From: an uncultured Tenacibaculum sp.
GTDB taxonomy: Bacteria; Bacteroidota; Bacteroidia; Flavobacteriales; Flavobacteriaceae
Direction: 5' to 3'
NCBI GenBank assembly: GCA_937922085.1
Contig: CAKZVD010000003.1
Coordinates: forward strand, 186,001-250,000
Length of the DNA: 64,000 nucleotides
Shown here in pieces: positions 1 to 8,737 of the stretch. The notes beneath the pieces were generated by a model, which saw only the letters and a program-made list of their open reading frames with translations, searched no databases and had not been told where the DNA came from. The position numbers and the translations under genes were made by a program. How positions within the stretch are numbered: the stretch's first letter is position 1; each line of letters starts with the position of its first letter.

Positions 1-946
1 AATTTGCTGCCCATTCAATATATTTAATTACATCACTTACTGTTTCAATTCCATTTTTTTGAAGAACGCAAATCAAACGAAGTTTTAAATTAGAATTAGA
101 TACTGCTATTTTTTCGAATGAAATATTAATTCCCATTAATTTAGCATTTACAATAGAATCATAATGATGTCTTGAAATAGCTAAAGTTGTTAATCCTGCT
201 AATACAAGTGAATTTATCATTAAATCAGGTTGCTCTGAATTACTAATAGTATATCCATTAGTAATCAATACAGTTTTAGAATAATATTTACTACAAAGAT
301 TTATTAAATTAATTAAATCTTTATTTTTAAGCATTGTAGGTTCTCCTCCTCCAGTAATTACAGCTCTTATAGCCCCTTCTTTTTTGGCTTTTTGTAATAC
401 TTTCTCTATATAATTATAATCTAAAGGAACACTTTTTTGATCAACAGAAATTGAACTTTTTGAAAAGCAAAAATGACATTTTGCTTGACATCCAATAGCT
501 ATAGGAAGTATTGAAATTGATCTTGGAGTAAGATTATTATAATTACTCCCTTCATTTAATCTTAACTGATATGATTTAGCTATGACATCTTCAATAACTA
601 CATCTTCAAAATCAACTCCATTAAAGATTGCTACTGAATCAACATTTACCCAATTCTTTTTTACAAACAACCCTAATCCATTTCGAGTATTTGGATACAA
701 CTCATCCTCCTTCTCCAACACATTTATTAAAAGTAATTTATCCCCCTTAATATTTAGTTTCTGAAGTAATTTTTTTGCTTTGTTTATACCAATATTTAAA
801 TCTTCTAAACCAAGTAAATAAAACTCATTAGAAAATGTACTTTTTGGGATATTCTTTTTAGAATAGGTTTTAGAATATTTATCAAAGCCAAGTAAAAAAT
901 TACTCAACACCGTAACATGATAATATATTTTTGGTGATTCATTCAT
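1..946 (-). CDS. radical SAM protein (partial, C-terminus off window)
   Basis: An open frame runs from an ATG at 944-946 leftwards off the window edge, giving at least 315 residues. A CxxxCxxC iron-sulfur motif (CQAKCHFC, residues 153-160) and a following GGGEP motif near residue 200 mark a radical SAM enzyme. The first 145 residues before the cluster are an extra domain I do not recognise. The substrate is unknown. The upstream region at 991-1075 holds two inverted repeats that may be operators. The gene starts alone, 190 bp beyond the end of the helicase operon. Confidence 0.8.
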   Translation of the reverse strand, partial: MNESPKIYYHVTVLSNFLLGFDKYSKTYSKKNIPKSTFSNEFYLLGLEDLNIGINKAKKLLQKLNIKGDKLLLINVLEKEDELYPNTRNGLGLFVKKNWVNVDSVAIFNGVDFEDVVIEDVIAKSYQLRLNEGSNYNNLTPRSISILPIAIGCQAKCHFCFSKSSISVDQKSVPLDYNYIEKVLQKAKKEGAIRAVITGGGEPTMLKNKDLINLINLCSKYYSKTVLITNGYTISNSEQPDLMINSLVLAGLTTLAISRHHYDSIVNAKLMGINISFEKIAVSNSNLKLRLICVLQKNGIETVSDVIKYIEWAAN

Positions 947-990
947 TTCTTTACAAACAATTTTTAGAATATCTTAATTACTAACAAACT

Positions 991-1139
991 ACACTAAAAT
1001 TTAGTGTAAACTTACTTTCTTATACCATAAAAATACAATTTTCATTGTAAAATACTTAAAAATAGTATTTACAATAAAAAAAGAGAAACGATAGTAACTC
1101 GATATATTATAGTCTAAAAATTATTAAAAGAGAAACGAT
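991..1139. promoter_or_regulatory. palindromes and direct repeats upstream of the radical SAM gene
   Basis: A perfect 8-bp inverted repeat ACACTAAA-A-TTTAGTGT lies at 991-1007. A second inverted repeat, ATTGTAAAATACT (1044-1056) and AGTATTTACAAT (1064-1075), lies further upstream and has one extra A in one arm. A 14-bp direct repeat AAAAGAGAAACGAT occurs at 1079-1092 and 1126-1139; the second copy runs up to the VF530 stop codon. The inverted repeats are placed where operators of the minus-strand radical SAM gene would be; the binding protein is unknown. Confidence 0.45.
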
Positions 1140-1369
1140 TATTTTTCAAGATCATACTTGGTATCTAAGTATAATTGCTCTACCTTATCTCTAGCCCATT
1201 GTGTTCTTCTCAAAAATTTTAAGCTAGATTTTATAGAAGGATTTGAATTAAAACAATTAATATCAATTAATAGCCCTAGTCTTTTCCAGCCATAAAAATC
1301 AACAAGAAAATCTAGAATATTTACTAGTTTCACACCATGTAATGGGTTATTGGGTTGTTCTTCGCTCAT
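1139..1369 (-). CDS. VF530 family (DUF2132) putative DNA-binding protein
   Basis: This 76-residue protein matches the small VF530 family closely: NPLHGV near the N-terminus, [23 protein letters not shown], and [11 protein letters not shown]. Members are single-domain proteins of about this length, and the family is described as DNA-binding. The specific role is unknown. It starts 6 bp after the SDR gene ends, so it is the last gene of the helicase-SDR-VF530 operon. Confidence 0.85.
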   Translation of the reverse strand: MSEEQPNNPLHGVKLVNILDFLVDFYGWKRLGLLIDINCFNSNPSIKSSLKFLRRTQWARDKVEQLYLDTKYDLEK

Positions 1370-1375
1370 ATTCTT

Positions 1376-2911
1376 TTACCAATCTATAGGAAAATAATCT
1401 TTTAAAAATTTACCACACCAATGTTTTCCTGTATTAATACCATCAATTAATGGATCCATTACTCTTGCTGCACCATCTACAATATCTAGAGGTGGTTGAA
1501 AATCATGTTCTTCTACTTTCTTTTTTGATAACTCTGCCGGATCTTCATCTGTAACCCAACCGGTATCTACCGCATTCATATAAATTCCTGATTTTGCAAA
1601 AGTAGCAGAAGAAGTATGTGTTAACATGTTTAATGCAGCTTTTGCCATATTTGTATGAGGGTGTCTATCTTCTTTCTTAAAACGATGGAATTTACCTTCC
1701 ATAGCAGATACATTTATAATGTGTTTTTTTCCCGTGTTTTCTTTCATCATTAAATTAGACAAACGATTACACAACACAAAAGGAGCAACAGAATTTACTA
1801 ATTGTACTTCTACCATTTCTGTAGTTTCAATTTCTCCTAATTTTAAACGCCAGCTATTTGTTTTTCTTAAATCTACTTGTTGTAAATCCGCATCTAACTT
1901 TCCTTCAGGAAATACTTCAGATGTTTGTAATGAGTTATCAAAACTATAGGGTATTTGAGATAATTCCGCCGAATTTCGCAAACCAATGCCTGGTTCTGGT
2001 CCATGCCAAGTTACAGGCAACACGTTATTTTTACTTGCTTTAGAAGTACTGACACTTAAATCTGATAATTCTTGTAAACAAGCTATATGATCTTTTAATA
2101 ATGGTTGTGCTAATTTTGGAAGCTTATTTACAGGTAATTTTTCATTTTCCATTAAATGGAAATAAAAACCAGAAGGACGCCTTACGGTTTGCGCTGCATT
2201 ATTAATTAAAATATCTAATCGATCATATTTTTGTTCTATATAATTACAAAAAATTTCTACACTTGGTATATGCCTTAAATCTAAACCATGAATATGCAAG
2301 CGATCTTCCCATTGTTTATAATCGTCTTCTTTCGCGTATCGAATTGCAGAATCTGCTGGAAAACGTGTAGTAGCTACAACCGTTGCTCCAGATCTCAATA
2401 ACATTAAAGTGATATGATATCCTATTTTTAATCGAGAACCTGTTATTACTGCTACTTGACCTGTTAAATCCGCTGTTTGAAAACGCTTTGCATAATTTAA
2501 ATCGCCACAATCTTTACACATAGTATCATAAAAATGATGCAATTTGGTAAATTCTGTTTTACAGACATAACAGTTTCTTGGTGATTCTAATTCTAGTTCT
2601 TTATCAGGAATAGCAGCAGCAGCTAGTAATTTTGGAGCTTCAAAAATAGCCGCTTCTCTAGCTTTTCGTATTCCAGTTTCTTTTCTAGCGTGCTTCTCTC
2701 TTTCTATTTTTTTACGTTTTGCTGCCTTTTTAGCATCTTTTCTTCTTCGTTGAAATTCATCACGATTAGGTCTTGTTAACGCTCCTGCTGCCTTAAAAAG
2801 TGCTACTCTTTGTGCTTCTGGTAACTCAAAAATCTGATTGGTATCATCTAATAATTTTTGTAATGTAGCAATACAGATCGTTACTTCTTCATTTAATTTA
2901 TCTTCCTCCAT
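1376..2911 (-). CDS. SDR-family protein with N-terminal coiled-coil and CxxC motifs
   Basis: The first 100 residues are charged and helical. Two CxxC pairs (C114/C117 and C132/C135) look like a zinc knuckle. From residue 150 there is a short-chain dehydrogenase fold with the nucleotide motif TGSRLKIG (157-164) and NNAAQT, and a later VSAMEG strand. The usual YxxxK pair appears as TxxxK (TNMAK), so the catalytic tyrosine seems to be absent. At 511 residues it is about twice the SDR core length; a large insert lies between NNAAQT and VSAMEG. It sits 8 bp after the DEAD-box helicase gene, suggesting an RNA-related or accessory role. The substrate is unknown. Confidence 0.75.
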   Translation of the reverse strand: MEEDKLNEEVTICIATLQKLLDDTNQIFELPEAQRVALFKAAGALTRPNRDEFQRRRKDAKKAAKRKKIEREKHARKETGIRKAREAAIFEAPKLLAAAAIPDKELELESPRNCYVCKTEFTKLHHFYDTMCKDCGDLNYAKRFQTADLTGQVAVITGSRLKIGYHITLMLLRSGATVVATTRFPADSAIRYAKEDDYKQWEDRLHIHGLDLRHIPSVEIFCNYIEQKYDRLDILINNAAQTVRRPSGFYFHLMENEKLPVNKLPKLAQPLLKDHIACLQELSDLSVSTSKASKNNVLPVTWHGPEPGIGLRNSAELSQIPYSFDNSLQTSEVFPEGKLDADLQQVDLRKTNSWRLKLGEIETTEMVEVQLVNSVAPFVLCNRLSNLMMKENTGKKHIINVSAMEGKFHRFKKEDRHPHTNMAKAALNMLTHTSSATFAKSGIYMNAVDTGWVTDEDPAELSKKKVEEHDFQPPLDIVDGAARVMDPLIDGINTGKHWCGKFLKDYFPIDW

Positions 2912-2919
2912 AAAATGTC

Positions 2920-4254
2920 TTACTTTTTCTTATTAGATACTTTTGATTTATCAGATTTCGTTTTTGTTTGTATCAAATAATCTGCTAATATTTTATCAAC
3001 TAGCTCTTCTTTCGTTAAATGACGAAATATCGTTTTTATTTTTGCTTTAAAATCTTCCGAGACCTCACGATTAGGTTTTGTTTTAAAAATTTTACGTGCC
3101 CATAATAATCCGTTATTTTCTTCAATACTTTGTGCATCTGCCTTTTTAAAAACCTTAAAATGAATTCCTAATTCTTCTTCAAAGTCTTTTATATCCTCTT
3201 TTTCTTCCTCTTGTAAAATGGTTAATGAAAAACCTGTTGCTCCTGCCCTCGCCGTTCTTCCAGTTCTATGCACATACGCATCATACGTATCTGGTAAATG
3301 ATAGTTTACAACGTATGAAATATCTTTCACATCAATACCACGAGCAGCTAAATCTGTTGCGACTAAAATATCTATATAGCCTTCTCTAAACTGTCCCATG
3401 ATACGATCTCTAATTCCTTGTGTTAAACTACCATGAATAGCTCCTGAAGAAAATTTATTAATCGCTAAGTTTTTTGCCAGTTTATTAACAGCCGCTTTTG
3501 TTTTACAAAAAATAATACCACGTTCTCCTTCTCTCGAATTTAAAAAATGTAGTAATACTTCTAGTTTTTCTATAGGCTCTACAATAATATAATTATGATC
3601 TATAGCTTGATTACCTACTGTTTGCATGTCTGCTTCAATCTGTAATACATTTTTAGATAAATTATTCTGAACCAATTGTTTTACTGTACCAGGTAATGTT
3701 GCTGTAAATAATAATGTTCTTCTATTTTTTGGAAGTTCTTTTGTTATATTCCCTAAATCTTCTTTTAAAACGCTCACCATTTCATCTGCTTCATCTAAAA
3801 TAAGATAATCACAATGTTTAAGATCAATAGCTTCTCGTTTTATTAAATCGACCAATCGCCCTGGTGTAGCCACAATTATATGTGTATCTTCTTTTAAACG
3901 CTCTATTTGTGGTTTTATAGGCGTTCCCCCGCAAATAGAAGCTATTGAAATAGCTGAACTATGAGTAGAAAAAGATTGCAAATTATTATAGATTTGTTGC
4001 CCTAATTCTCTAGTTGGGGCCAAGATAACAGCTTGTATATTTGATGAATCTACCTTTATTAATTGTAATAAAGGAACTCCAAAAGCAGCTGTTTTACCCG
4101 TTCCTGTTTTTGCCAAAGCTACTACATCTACCTTTCTATTTAATATAACAGGTATAATTTTTTCTTGAATTGCAGTAGGAGTTGTAAAATTTAAATCACT
4201 TAAACTTTGTTGTATTTGTTCATTGATTCCTAACTCTGAAAACTGTTTTGGCAT
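2920..4254 (-). CDS. DEAD-box ATP-dependent RNA helicase
   Basis: All core helicase motifs are visible in order: the Q motif (FTTPTAIQ), motif [28 protein letters not shown], and C-terminal RGIDV and [10 protein letters not shown]. At 444 residues it is typical of RhlE/DeaD-type helicases that unwind RNA duplexes in ribosome assembly or mRNA decay. A lysine-rich tail ([13 protein letters not shown]) probably binds RNA. It is the first gene of a three-gene operon. A minus-strand TATATTTG box at 4269-4276 gives a very short leader. The exact subfamily cannot be fixed from sequence alone. Confidence 0.95.
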   Translation of the reverse strand: MPKQFSELGINEQIQQSLSDLNFTTPTAIQEKIIPVILNRKVDVVALAKTGTGKTAAFGVPLLQLIKVDSSNIQAVILAPTRELGQQIYNNLQSFSTHSSAISIASICGGTPIKPQIERLKEDTHIIVATPGRLVDLIKREAIDLKHCDYLILDEADEMVSVLKEDLGNITKELPKNRRTLLFTATLPGTVKQLVQNNLSKNVLQIEADMQTVGNQAIDHNYIIVEPIEKLEVLLHFLNSREGERGIIFCKTKAAVNKLAKNLAINKFSSGAIHGSLTQGIRDRIMGQFREGYIDILVATDLAARGIDVKDISYVVNYHLPDTYDAYVHRTGRTARAGATGFSLTILQEEEKEDIKDFEEELGIHFKVFKKADAQSIEENNGLLWARKIFKTKPNREVSEDFKAKIKTIFRHLTKEELVDKILADYLIQTKTKSDKSKVSNKKK

Positions 4255-4268
4255 AAAAATATTTTTTG

Positions 4269-4276
4269 CAAATATA
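4269..4276 (-). promoter_or_regulatory. -7 box of the helicase operon
   Basis: The minus strand reads TATATTTG, a perfect Bacteroidota TAnnTTTG -7 element, 14 bp upstream of the helicase ATG. No clear TTG -33 box is present at the usual spacing. Confidence 0.55.
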
Positions 4277-4344
4277 ATGACACTTTTACAGGGAATACTA
4301 TGAAATTTGTTTCTTATTATATTTATGAGTTCAAACAGTTTGGT

Positions 4345-4977
4345 TTAAAGTGTTAAAACCTGTATGTAATTTCTATGAAGTTCTATTTTATTTTGATTTT
4401 CTAATTTCTTTAATAATCTAGAAATTACAACACGAGAAGTATGTAATTCAATTGCTATCTCTAAATGAGTTGCTTTTACAGTATTAGTTTTTGTTATTTT
4501 TATTTTGTCTTTCAAATACTTCAGTAAGCGTTCATCCATTTTCATAAAAGCAATACTATCAATAGTTAAAAACATCTCTGTTAATCTATTATGATAACTA
4601 TTAAATACAAAACTACGCCAACTTTTATATTTAGTAGTCCACTCTTCCATTTTTTGAACTGGAATGGCTATTAATTTAGAATCTAACTCTGTGATAGCTC
4701 GTATTTCACTTTTAGCATACCCTAAACAACAAGAAAGTGACATTGCACAGGTATCACCTTTTTCTAAAAAATATAATAATAATTCATCTCCATTTTCATC
4801 TTCTCGTAAAACTTTAATAGCTCCTGAAATTAGTAAAGGCATAGAACGAATATATTGACCAATATCTATTATTTTAATTCCTCCAGGTATTTCTTTTAGT
4901 ATACCTACTTCATTTATTTCATTTATTAATTCTTTTTCAAATAAATCACTATAATTATCATTTAACCCTTCAATCAT
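4345..4977 (-). CDS. Crp/Fnr-family transcriptional regulator
   Basis: This 210-residue protein has an N-terminal cyclic-nucleotide-type beta-barrel (LISGAIKVLREDENGDELLLYFLEKGDTCAMS) and a C-terminal winged helix-turn-helix (THLEIAIELHTSRVVISRLLKKLE). It has a CCLGYAKSEIRA segment in place of an obvious cAMP-binding cassette, and no N-terminal Fe-S cysteines, so the ligand is unknown. It lies beside the 5090-6430 repeat array, which carries seven copies of a Crp/Fnr-like palindrome, making this protein the natural candidate binder. That link is inferred from position and symmetry only. Confidence 0.9.
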   Translation of the reverse strand: MIEGLNDNYSDLFEKELINEINEVGILKEIPGGIKIIDIGQYIRSMPLLISGAIKVLREDENGDELLLYFLEKGDTCAMSLSCCLGYAKSEIRAITELDSKLIAIPVQKMEEWTTKYKSWRSFVFNSYHNRLTEMFLTIDSIAFMKMDERLLKYLKDKIKITKTNTVKATHLEIAIELHTSRVVISRLLKKLENQNKIELHRNYIQVLTL

Positions 4978-5156
4978 TTAATTATCAATTAGATTACTTC
5001 AATAAAACTTTTTTAATAGAACTTACTTACAAGGTAGTATAAAACGATTCCCATTTTTATTTTTATTGTTTACCTTAAAAAGATATGAAGGCGACATACA
5101 AGATTGTATCGTTTAATCGTTATTTTTAATTATTAATAAGGTTTTAAATGAAAGAT

Positions 5157-5192
5157 AAAAAGACGATATATCCTTAATAATATCGTCTTTTT
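5157..5192. terminator. array hairpin A (first copy)
   Basis: A 13-bp perfect stem AAAAAGACGATAT (5157-5169) pairs with ATATCGTCTTTTT (5180-5192) across a 10-nt loop. The flanking A and T runs let it work as an intrinsic terminator on either strand. Equivalent copies lie at 5372-5407, 5587-5622, 5801-5836 and 6016-6051. Relatives with shorter stems are at 6162-6188 and 6314-6341. Confidence 0.7.
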
Positions 5193-5264
5193 AAACTGAA
5201 CCTCAATTTTTGGGGGGATATGAAATTCACACTTCTAAGTTATTGATTTATATAGATCTTTTCA

Positions 5265-5278
5265 GTAACAAATGTTAC
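5265..5278. promoter_or_regulatory. Crp/Fnr-like palindrome (first of seven copies)
   Basis: GTAACA-AA-TGTTAC is a perfect inverted repeat. In the five full units it runs on into a further TAACA half-site (TGTTA-CA-TAACA). Identical 14-bp copies are at 5479-5492, 5694-5707, 5908-5921, 6123-6136, 6267-6280 and 6417-6430. Crp/Fnr proteins bind symmetric sites of this general form. The neighbouring regulator at 4345-4977 is the obvious candidate, but binding is inferred. Confidence 0.5.
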
Positions 5279-6444
5279 ATAACATATATTTTTTTTACAT
5301 AAAAAGACGATACGGAGAAAGTATTGTTTAATCGTTATTTTTAATTATTAATAAGATTTTAAAAGAAAAATAAAAAGACGATATATCCTTAACAATATCG
5401 TCTTTTTAAACTGAACCTCAATTTTGGGGGGATATGAAATTCACTCTTCTAAGTTATTGATTTATATAGATCTTTTCAGTAACAAATGTTACATAACATA
5501 TATTTTTTTACATAAAAAATACGGTACGGAGAAAGTATCGCTTAATCGTTATTTTTTAATTATTTAAAAGATTTTAAAAGAAAAATAAAAAGACGATATA
5601 TCCTTAACAATATCGTCTTTTTAAACTGAATCTCAATTTTGGGGGGATATGAAATTCACACTTCTAAGTTATTGATTTATATAGATATTTTCAGTAACAA
5701 ATGTTACATAACATATATTTTTTTACATAAAAAAGACGATACGGAGAAAGTATTGTTTAATCGTTATTTTTAATTATTAATAAGGTTTTAAATGAAAGAT
5801 AAAAAGACGATATATCCTTAATAATATCGTCTTTTTAAACTGAACCTCAATTTTGGGGGGATATGAAATTCACACTTCTAAGTTATTGATTTATATAGAT
5901 CTTTTCAGTAACAAATGTTACATAACATATATTTTTTTTACATAAAAAAGACGATACGGGGAAAGTATTGTTTAATCGTTATTTTTAACGATTAATAAGG
6001 TTTTAAATGAAAGATAAAAAGACGATATACCCTTAATAATATCGTCTTTTTAAACTGAACCTCAATTTTGGGGGGATATGAAATTCACACTTCTAAGTTA
6101 TTGATTTATATAGATCTTTTCAGTAACAAATGTTACATAACATATATTTTTTTACATAAAAAAGACGATACGGGGATGGTATCGTCTTAATAGAGATAGG
6201 TTCTCTAATTTATGAAGAGTAAGTTTTCGTGTTTCACTAAACTACTAAATCATAAAGTTTTTTTTGGTAACAAATGTTACATTGTAATTATAGCGTTTTT
6301 AATCTAAAAAAAAAAGACGACACACGTTAATGTATCGTCTTAATAGAGGAAATCTCTGATTCATGAAGAATGAATTTATTTTTTTTCTAATTTACTGAAT
6401 AACAACAATGTTTTTGGTAACAAATGTTACATAATTAACTTTCT

Positions 6445-8094
6445 TTAATCAATGTTATCTAACATTTCTTTAGCTACCTTACTTATCTTCCCATTGGTAT
6501 CTATAGAGATGGCTTTTTTTAGTGCTTCTTTTGCTTTTTTAGTTTCTCCTATAACAATGTACGATTCTCCTAAATATTTATGAGCATTTGCTGAATTTGG
6601 AAATAATTGTAAAACCATAGAAAATAATTGAATAGAAGCCTGAACCTGAGGCACACGACCACTTTGCAATAAAAGGTTACCTATTTTAATTAATTCTTTT
6701 TCGAAATTACAAAACGCATAAAGTGGATTTTGAATCATTTTAGGAAGTTCTTCAGCTAATTTTTGACTTTGTCCAGATAAATACAAACTTACAATATAGT
6801 CCATTGGCTTAGGTTTAAAGTCTTTTTCATTAAAATTTAATGCTGCTTGTAATACAGGATCTTGATTATTTGCATATTCATCAAAACTCATAGTAACAGG
6901 AACACTAGGAGCTATCCAATCTGCATTTTCTAAAGCTGGCTTATCTTGCCACCATAAATACGATAAAGAAATATTAATAGCGCTATTTGGTAGTTTTACA
7001 GGACGATTATCTCCCCAAAAGTTGATATTTTCTGCTGTAGGTTCTCCTACAAAAATGACATTGGTATAATTATCTATTTCATTCACTAAGTTTTGGCAAG
7101 CAGAAAAGGTTCTTTTTCCGATAATAACAAATAACTTTCCTATTTTATTTATCTTCTCAGCTTTAATAAGGCTTTTTATAACATCCTTATTTAAATAATT
7201 ATTTCCACCACCATTTAAACGTAAATCAATGATTAATTTTTCAGTATCATTAGTTGCTACTTCATGAAGTACACGAGCATAAAAATCCTTAGTACTTTCT
7301 TTGGCTTCGTCTTTAATTCTACTATGTCTAACATACATTACCTTTTCTTTAGCTAAGTATTTAGAGAAGTAAACTTTATCTAAATGCTTTAAGTATAAAG
7401 GAGTTGTTGATTGGTTTCTTGCATCTAACCAGTTTTCATTTTGTTTTACATAACCACGATGCGTTGGTACTCTTTCTCCTTTAGCTAATGCTGTAAAAGA
7501 TTGATTAAATATTTTTCCGTTTTTTTCTAATGTAAGTGTTACTTTATTTTGTAATGTATTTGTAATATTTTGAGCATGCAATACTTCTGGATATCGTATA
7601 TTATTAATTCCGTAAGCTTTAAAATATTGTGAATTCTCTACTTCTACTGTTGGTTCAATTGCTTTTAAAACCTCTGAAATAGACTTTCCTTCTATTGCTA
7701 TCACTTTAGCTCCAATTGCTTCTGGGTAATTCTTATGTGTTCCTTGAATATAAATTCCGTCATTAAATTCATATAGATTAAAAGGAAATTGTGAAAATTC
7801 AAAAGGTTTTTGATGAAAGCTAATATAAGTATGTCCGTATTTAAATAAAGATACTATTCTAGAAAATCCAACAATGATTTCGTGTTCTTGTAAATTCGGA
7901 ATGTCATTGTATAACTTTTCAACTTCAATATCAAAATCTTCTTTTGTTGTTTTTACAAAAAGAAACGAATACTCTTTATGTATGGTGGTTTGAATAAAAC
8001 GAAGATCTTCTTGCCATTTAGTTTTACTTAATTTTTCTTGTGCAGATAATTTAAAAAATAGTAGCATACTTAATATAAAAAATATTTTTTTCAT
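6445..8094 (-). CDS. secreted S41-family peptidase with C-terminal TPR
   Basis: A signal peptide (residues 1-18, ending LSAQ) exports this 549-residue protein. The tail-specific protease fold shows LRLNGGGNNY, the nucleophile region KRTFSACQN with the expected serine, and GEPTAEN. The last 100 residues resemble a tetratricopeptide pair (ANAHKYLGESYIVIGETKKAKEALKKAI). Family members cut periplasmic or surface proteins; the substrate is unknown. The promoter carries the same LytTR-type repeats as the two-component operon at 15171-18221, so it is probably in that regulon. Its 3' end runs into the repeat array. Confidence 0.88.
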   Translation of the reverse strand: MKKIFFILSMLLFFKLSAQEKLSKTKWQEDLRFIQTTIHKEYSFLFVKTTKEDFDIEVEKLYNDIPNLQEHEIIVGFSRIVSLFKYGHTYISFHQKPFEFSQFPFNLYEFNDGIYIQGTHKNYPEAIGAKVIAIEGKSISEVLKAIEPTVEVENSQYFKAYGINNIRYPEVLHAQNITNTLQNKVTLTLEKNGKIFNQSFTALAKGERVPTHRGYVKQNENWLDARNQSTTPLYLKHLDKVYFSKYLAKEKVMYVRHSRIKDEAKESTKDFYARVLHEVATNDTEKLIIDLRLNGGGNNYLNKDVIKSLIKAEKINKIGKLFVIIGKRTFSACQNLVNEIDNYTNVIFVGEPTAENINFWGDNRPVKLPNSAINISLSYLWWQDKPALENADWIAPSVPVTMSFDEYANNQDPVLQAALNFNEKDFKPKPMDYIVSLYLSGQSQKLAEELPKMIQNPLYAFCNFEKELIKIGNLLLQSGRVPQVQASIQLFSMVLQLFPNSANAHKYLGESYIVIGETKKAKEALKKAISIDTNGKISKVAKEMLDNID

Positions 8095-8126
8095 GATTTA
8101 GTTTTTAATTTGAGTTTTTCGATAGT

Positions 8127-8197
8127 CAAACATGTTATTATTAAAGAGGAAATTAAACAACATTATTTTGAATCATCGTTAATAAACATTGAACTGT
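8127..8197 (-). promoter_or_regulatory. LytTR-type operator and promoter of the S41 gene
   Basis: On the minus strand the direct repeats ACAGTTCAA (8197-8189) and ATGATTCAA (8176-8168) lie 21 bp apart, the arrangement typical of LytTR regulator sites. A -7-like box CATGTTTG (8134-8127) follows. The first base of this box is 34 bp from the proximal repeat, exactly as in the promoter at 18257-18327. Confidence 0.65.
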
Positions 8198-8284
8198 CAT
8201 AATAAAAACATGAAGCTTTGGAGTTTTAAAAAACAACTATTTAACAGTGTTTTTCAGATTAAAAATAAGGCTATACAAACACAT

Positions 8285-8326
8285 TATGACTATAAATATA
8301 GTTTTATAACTATTTTTATAGTCATA
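8285..8326. promoter_or_regulatory. probable BlaI operator
   Basis: An inverted repeat with 19-bp arms (8285-8303 and 8308-8326) matches at 18 of 19 positions. The outer arms read TATGACTATA and TATAGTCATA. It lies immediately upstream of the -7 box of the BlaI gene, over the -33 region, as expected for an autoregulated BlaI/MecI-type repressor. Confidence 0.7.
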
Positions 8327-8341
8327 ACTAAAAAATAATTC

Positions 8342-8349
8342 TATATTTG
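8342..8349 (+). promoter_or_regulatory. -7 box of the blaI operon, apparently leaderless
   Basis: TATATTTG is a perfect TAnnTTTG element and ends only 4 bp before the ATG at 8354. Transcription would start at or beside the initiation codon, giving a leaderless message. There is no good TTG -33 box; that region is occupied by the operator. Confidence 0.6.
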
Positions 8350-8353
8350 TAGC

Positions 8354-8737
8354 ATGAATGAATTAACAAAAGCAGAAGAACAAGTAATGAAATATATATG
8401 GAAACTTGAAAAAGCATTCCTTAAAGATATTGTAGAACAATTTCCTGAACCAAAACCTGCATATACAACTATATCTACTGTAGTAAGAGTTTTAGTAAAA
8501 AAGGAGTTTTTAAAATTTGATACTTATGGTAAAATTCGCCAGTATTATGCGAACGTATCTAAGGAAACGTATTTTAAAAAACATATGAAAGAAGTTATTG
8601 GTAATTTTTTTAACGGTTCTCCTAGCAAATTTGCTTCTTTCTTCACTAATAATGAAGATTTAGGTATTACAGAATTAGAAAAAATGAAATTAATGCTTGA
8701 AAGTAAAATTGAAAAATTAAAAGCTAAAAATGAATAA
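8354..8737 (+). CDS. BlaI/MecI/CopY-family transcriptional repressor
   Basis: This 127-residue winged-helix protein has the family signature near its start (LTKAEEQVMKYIWKLEKAFLKDIVEQFP) and the recognition helix region PAYTTISTVVRVLVKKEFL. Family members repress by binding palindromes as dimers and are inactivated by cleavage triggered by a BlaR1-type metalloprotease. The next gene, overlapping by 8 bp, encodes such a protease domain. The large palindrome at 8285-8326 is its likely operator. The target regulon probably includes the downstream wall-hydrolase genes. Confidence 0.93.
   Translation: MNELTKAEEQVMKYIWKLEKAFLKDIVEQFPEPKPAYTTISTVVRVLVKKEFLKFDTYGKIRQYYANVSKETYFKKHMKEVIGNFFNGSPSKFASFFTNNEDLGITELEKMKLMLESKIEKLKAKNE

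Larger units (their letters stand above)
5090..6430. repeat. tandem array of about 214-bp intergenic units with hairpins and palindromes
   Basis: No gene is seen in this 1.3-kb stretch. The unit repeats at 214-215 bp: the palindrome GTAACAAATGTTAC starts at 5265, 5479, 5694, 5908 and 6123. Two shorter, diverged units follow, with palindromes at 6267 and 6417. Each full unit has hairpin A (AAAAAGACGATAT, about 10-nt loop, perfect reverse complement), at 5157, 5372, 5587, 5801 and 6016. A conserved block containing AACCTCAATTTTGGGGGG follows, then the palindrome, a T-run, and hairpin B (GACGATAC..GTATTGTT or similar). Copies differ by only a few bases. The array lies downstream of the S41 gene and upstream of the Crp/Fnr gene. 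It could act as transcription terminators, small RNAs, or a cluster of regulator binding sites. Confidence 0.9.

Noticed and set aside
582..764. 60-residue plus-strand frame
   Set aside because: It lies opposite the radical SAM coding sequence and is rich in Ser, Thr and Asn, typical of antisense readings.
5090..6430. CRISPR array
   Set aside because: The units are about 214 bp and nearly identical throughout, with no short repeats separated by unique spacers and no cas genes nearby.
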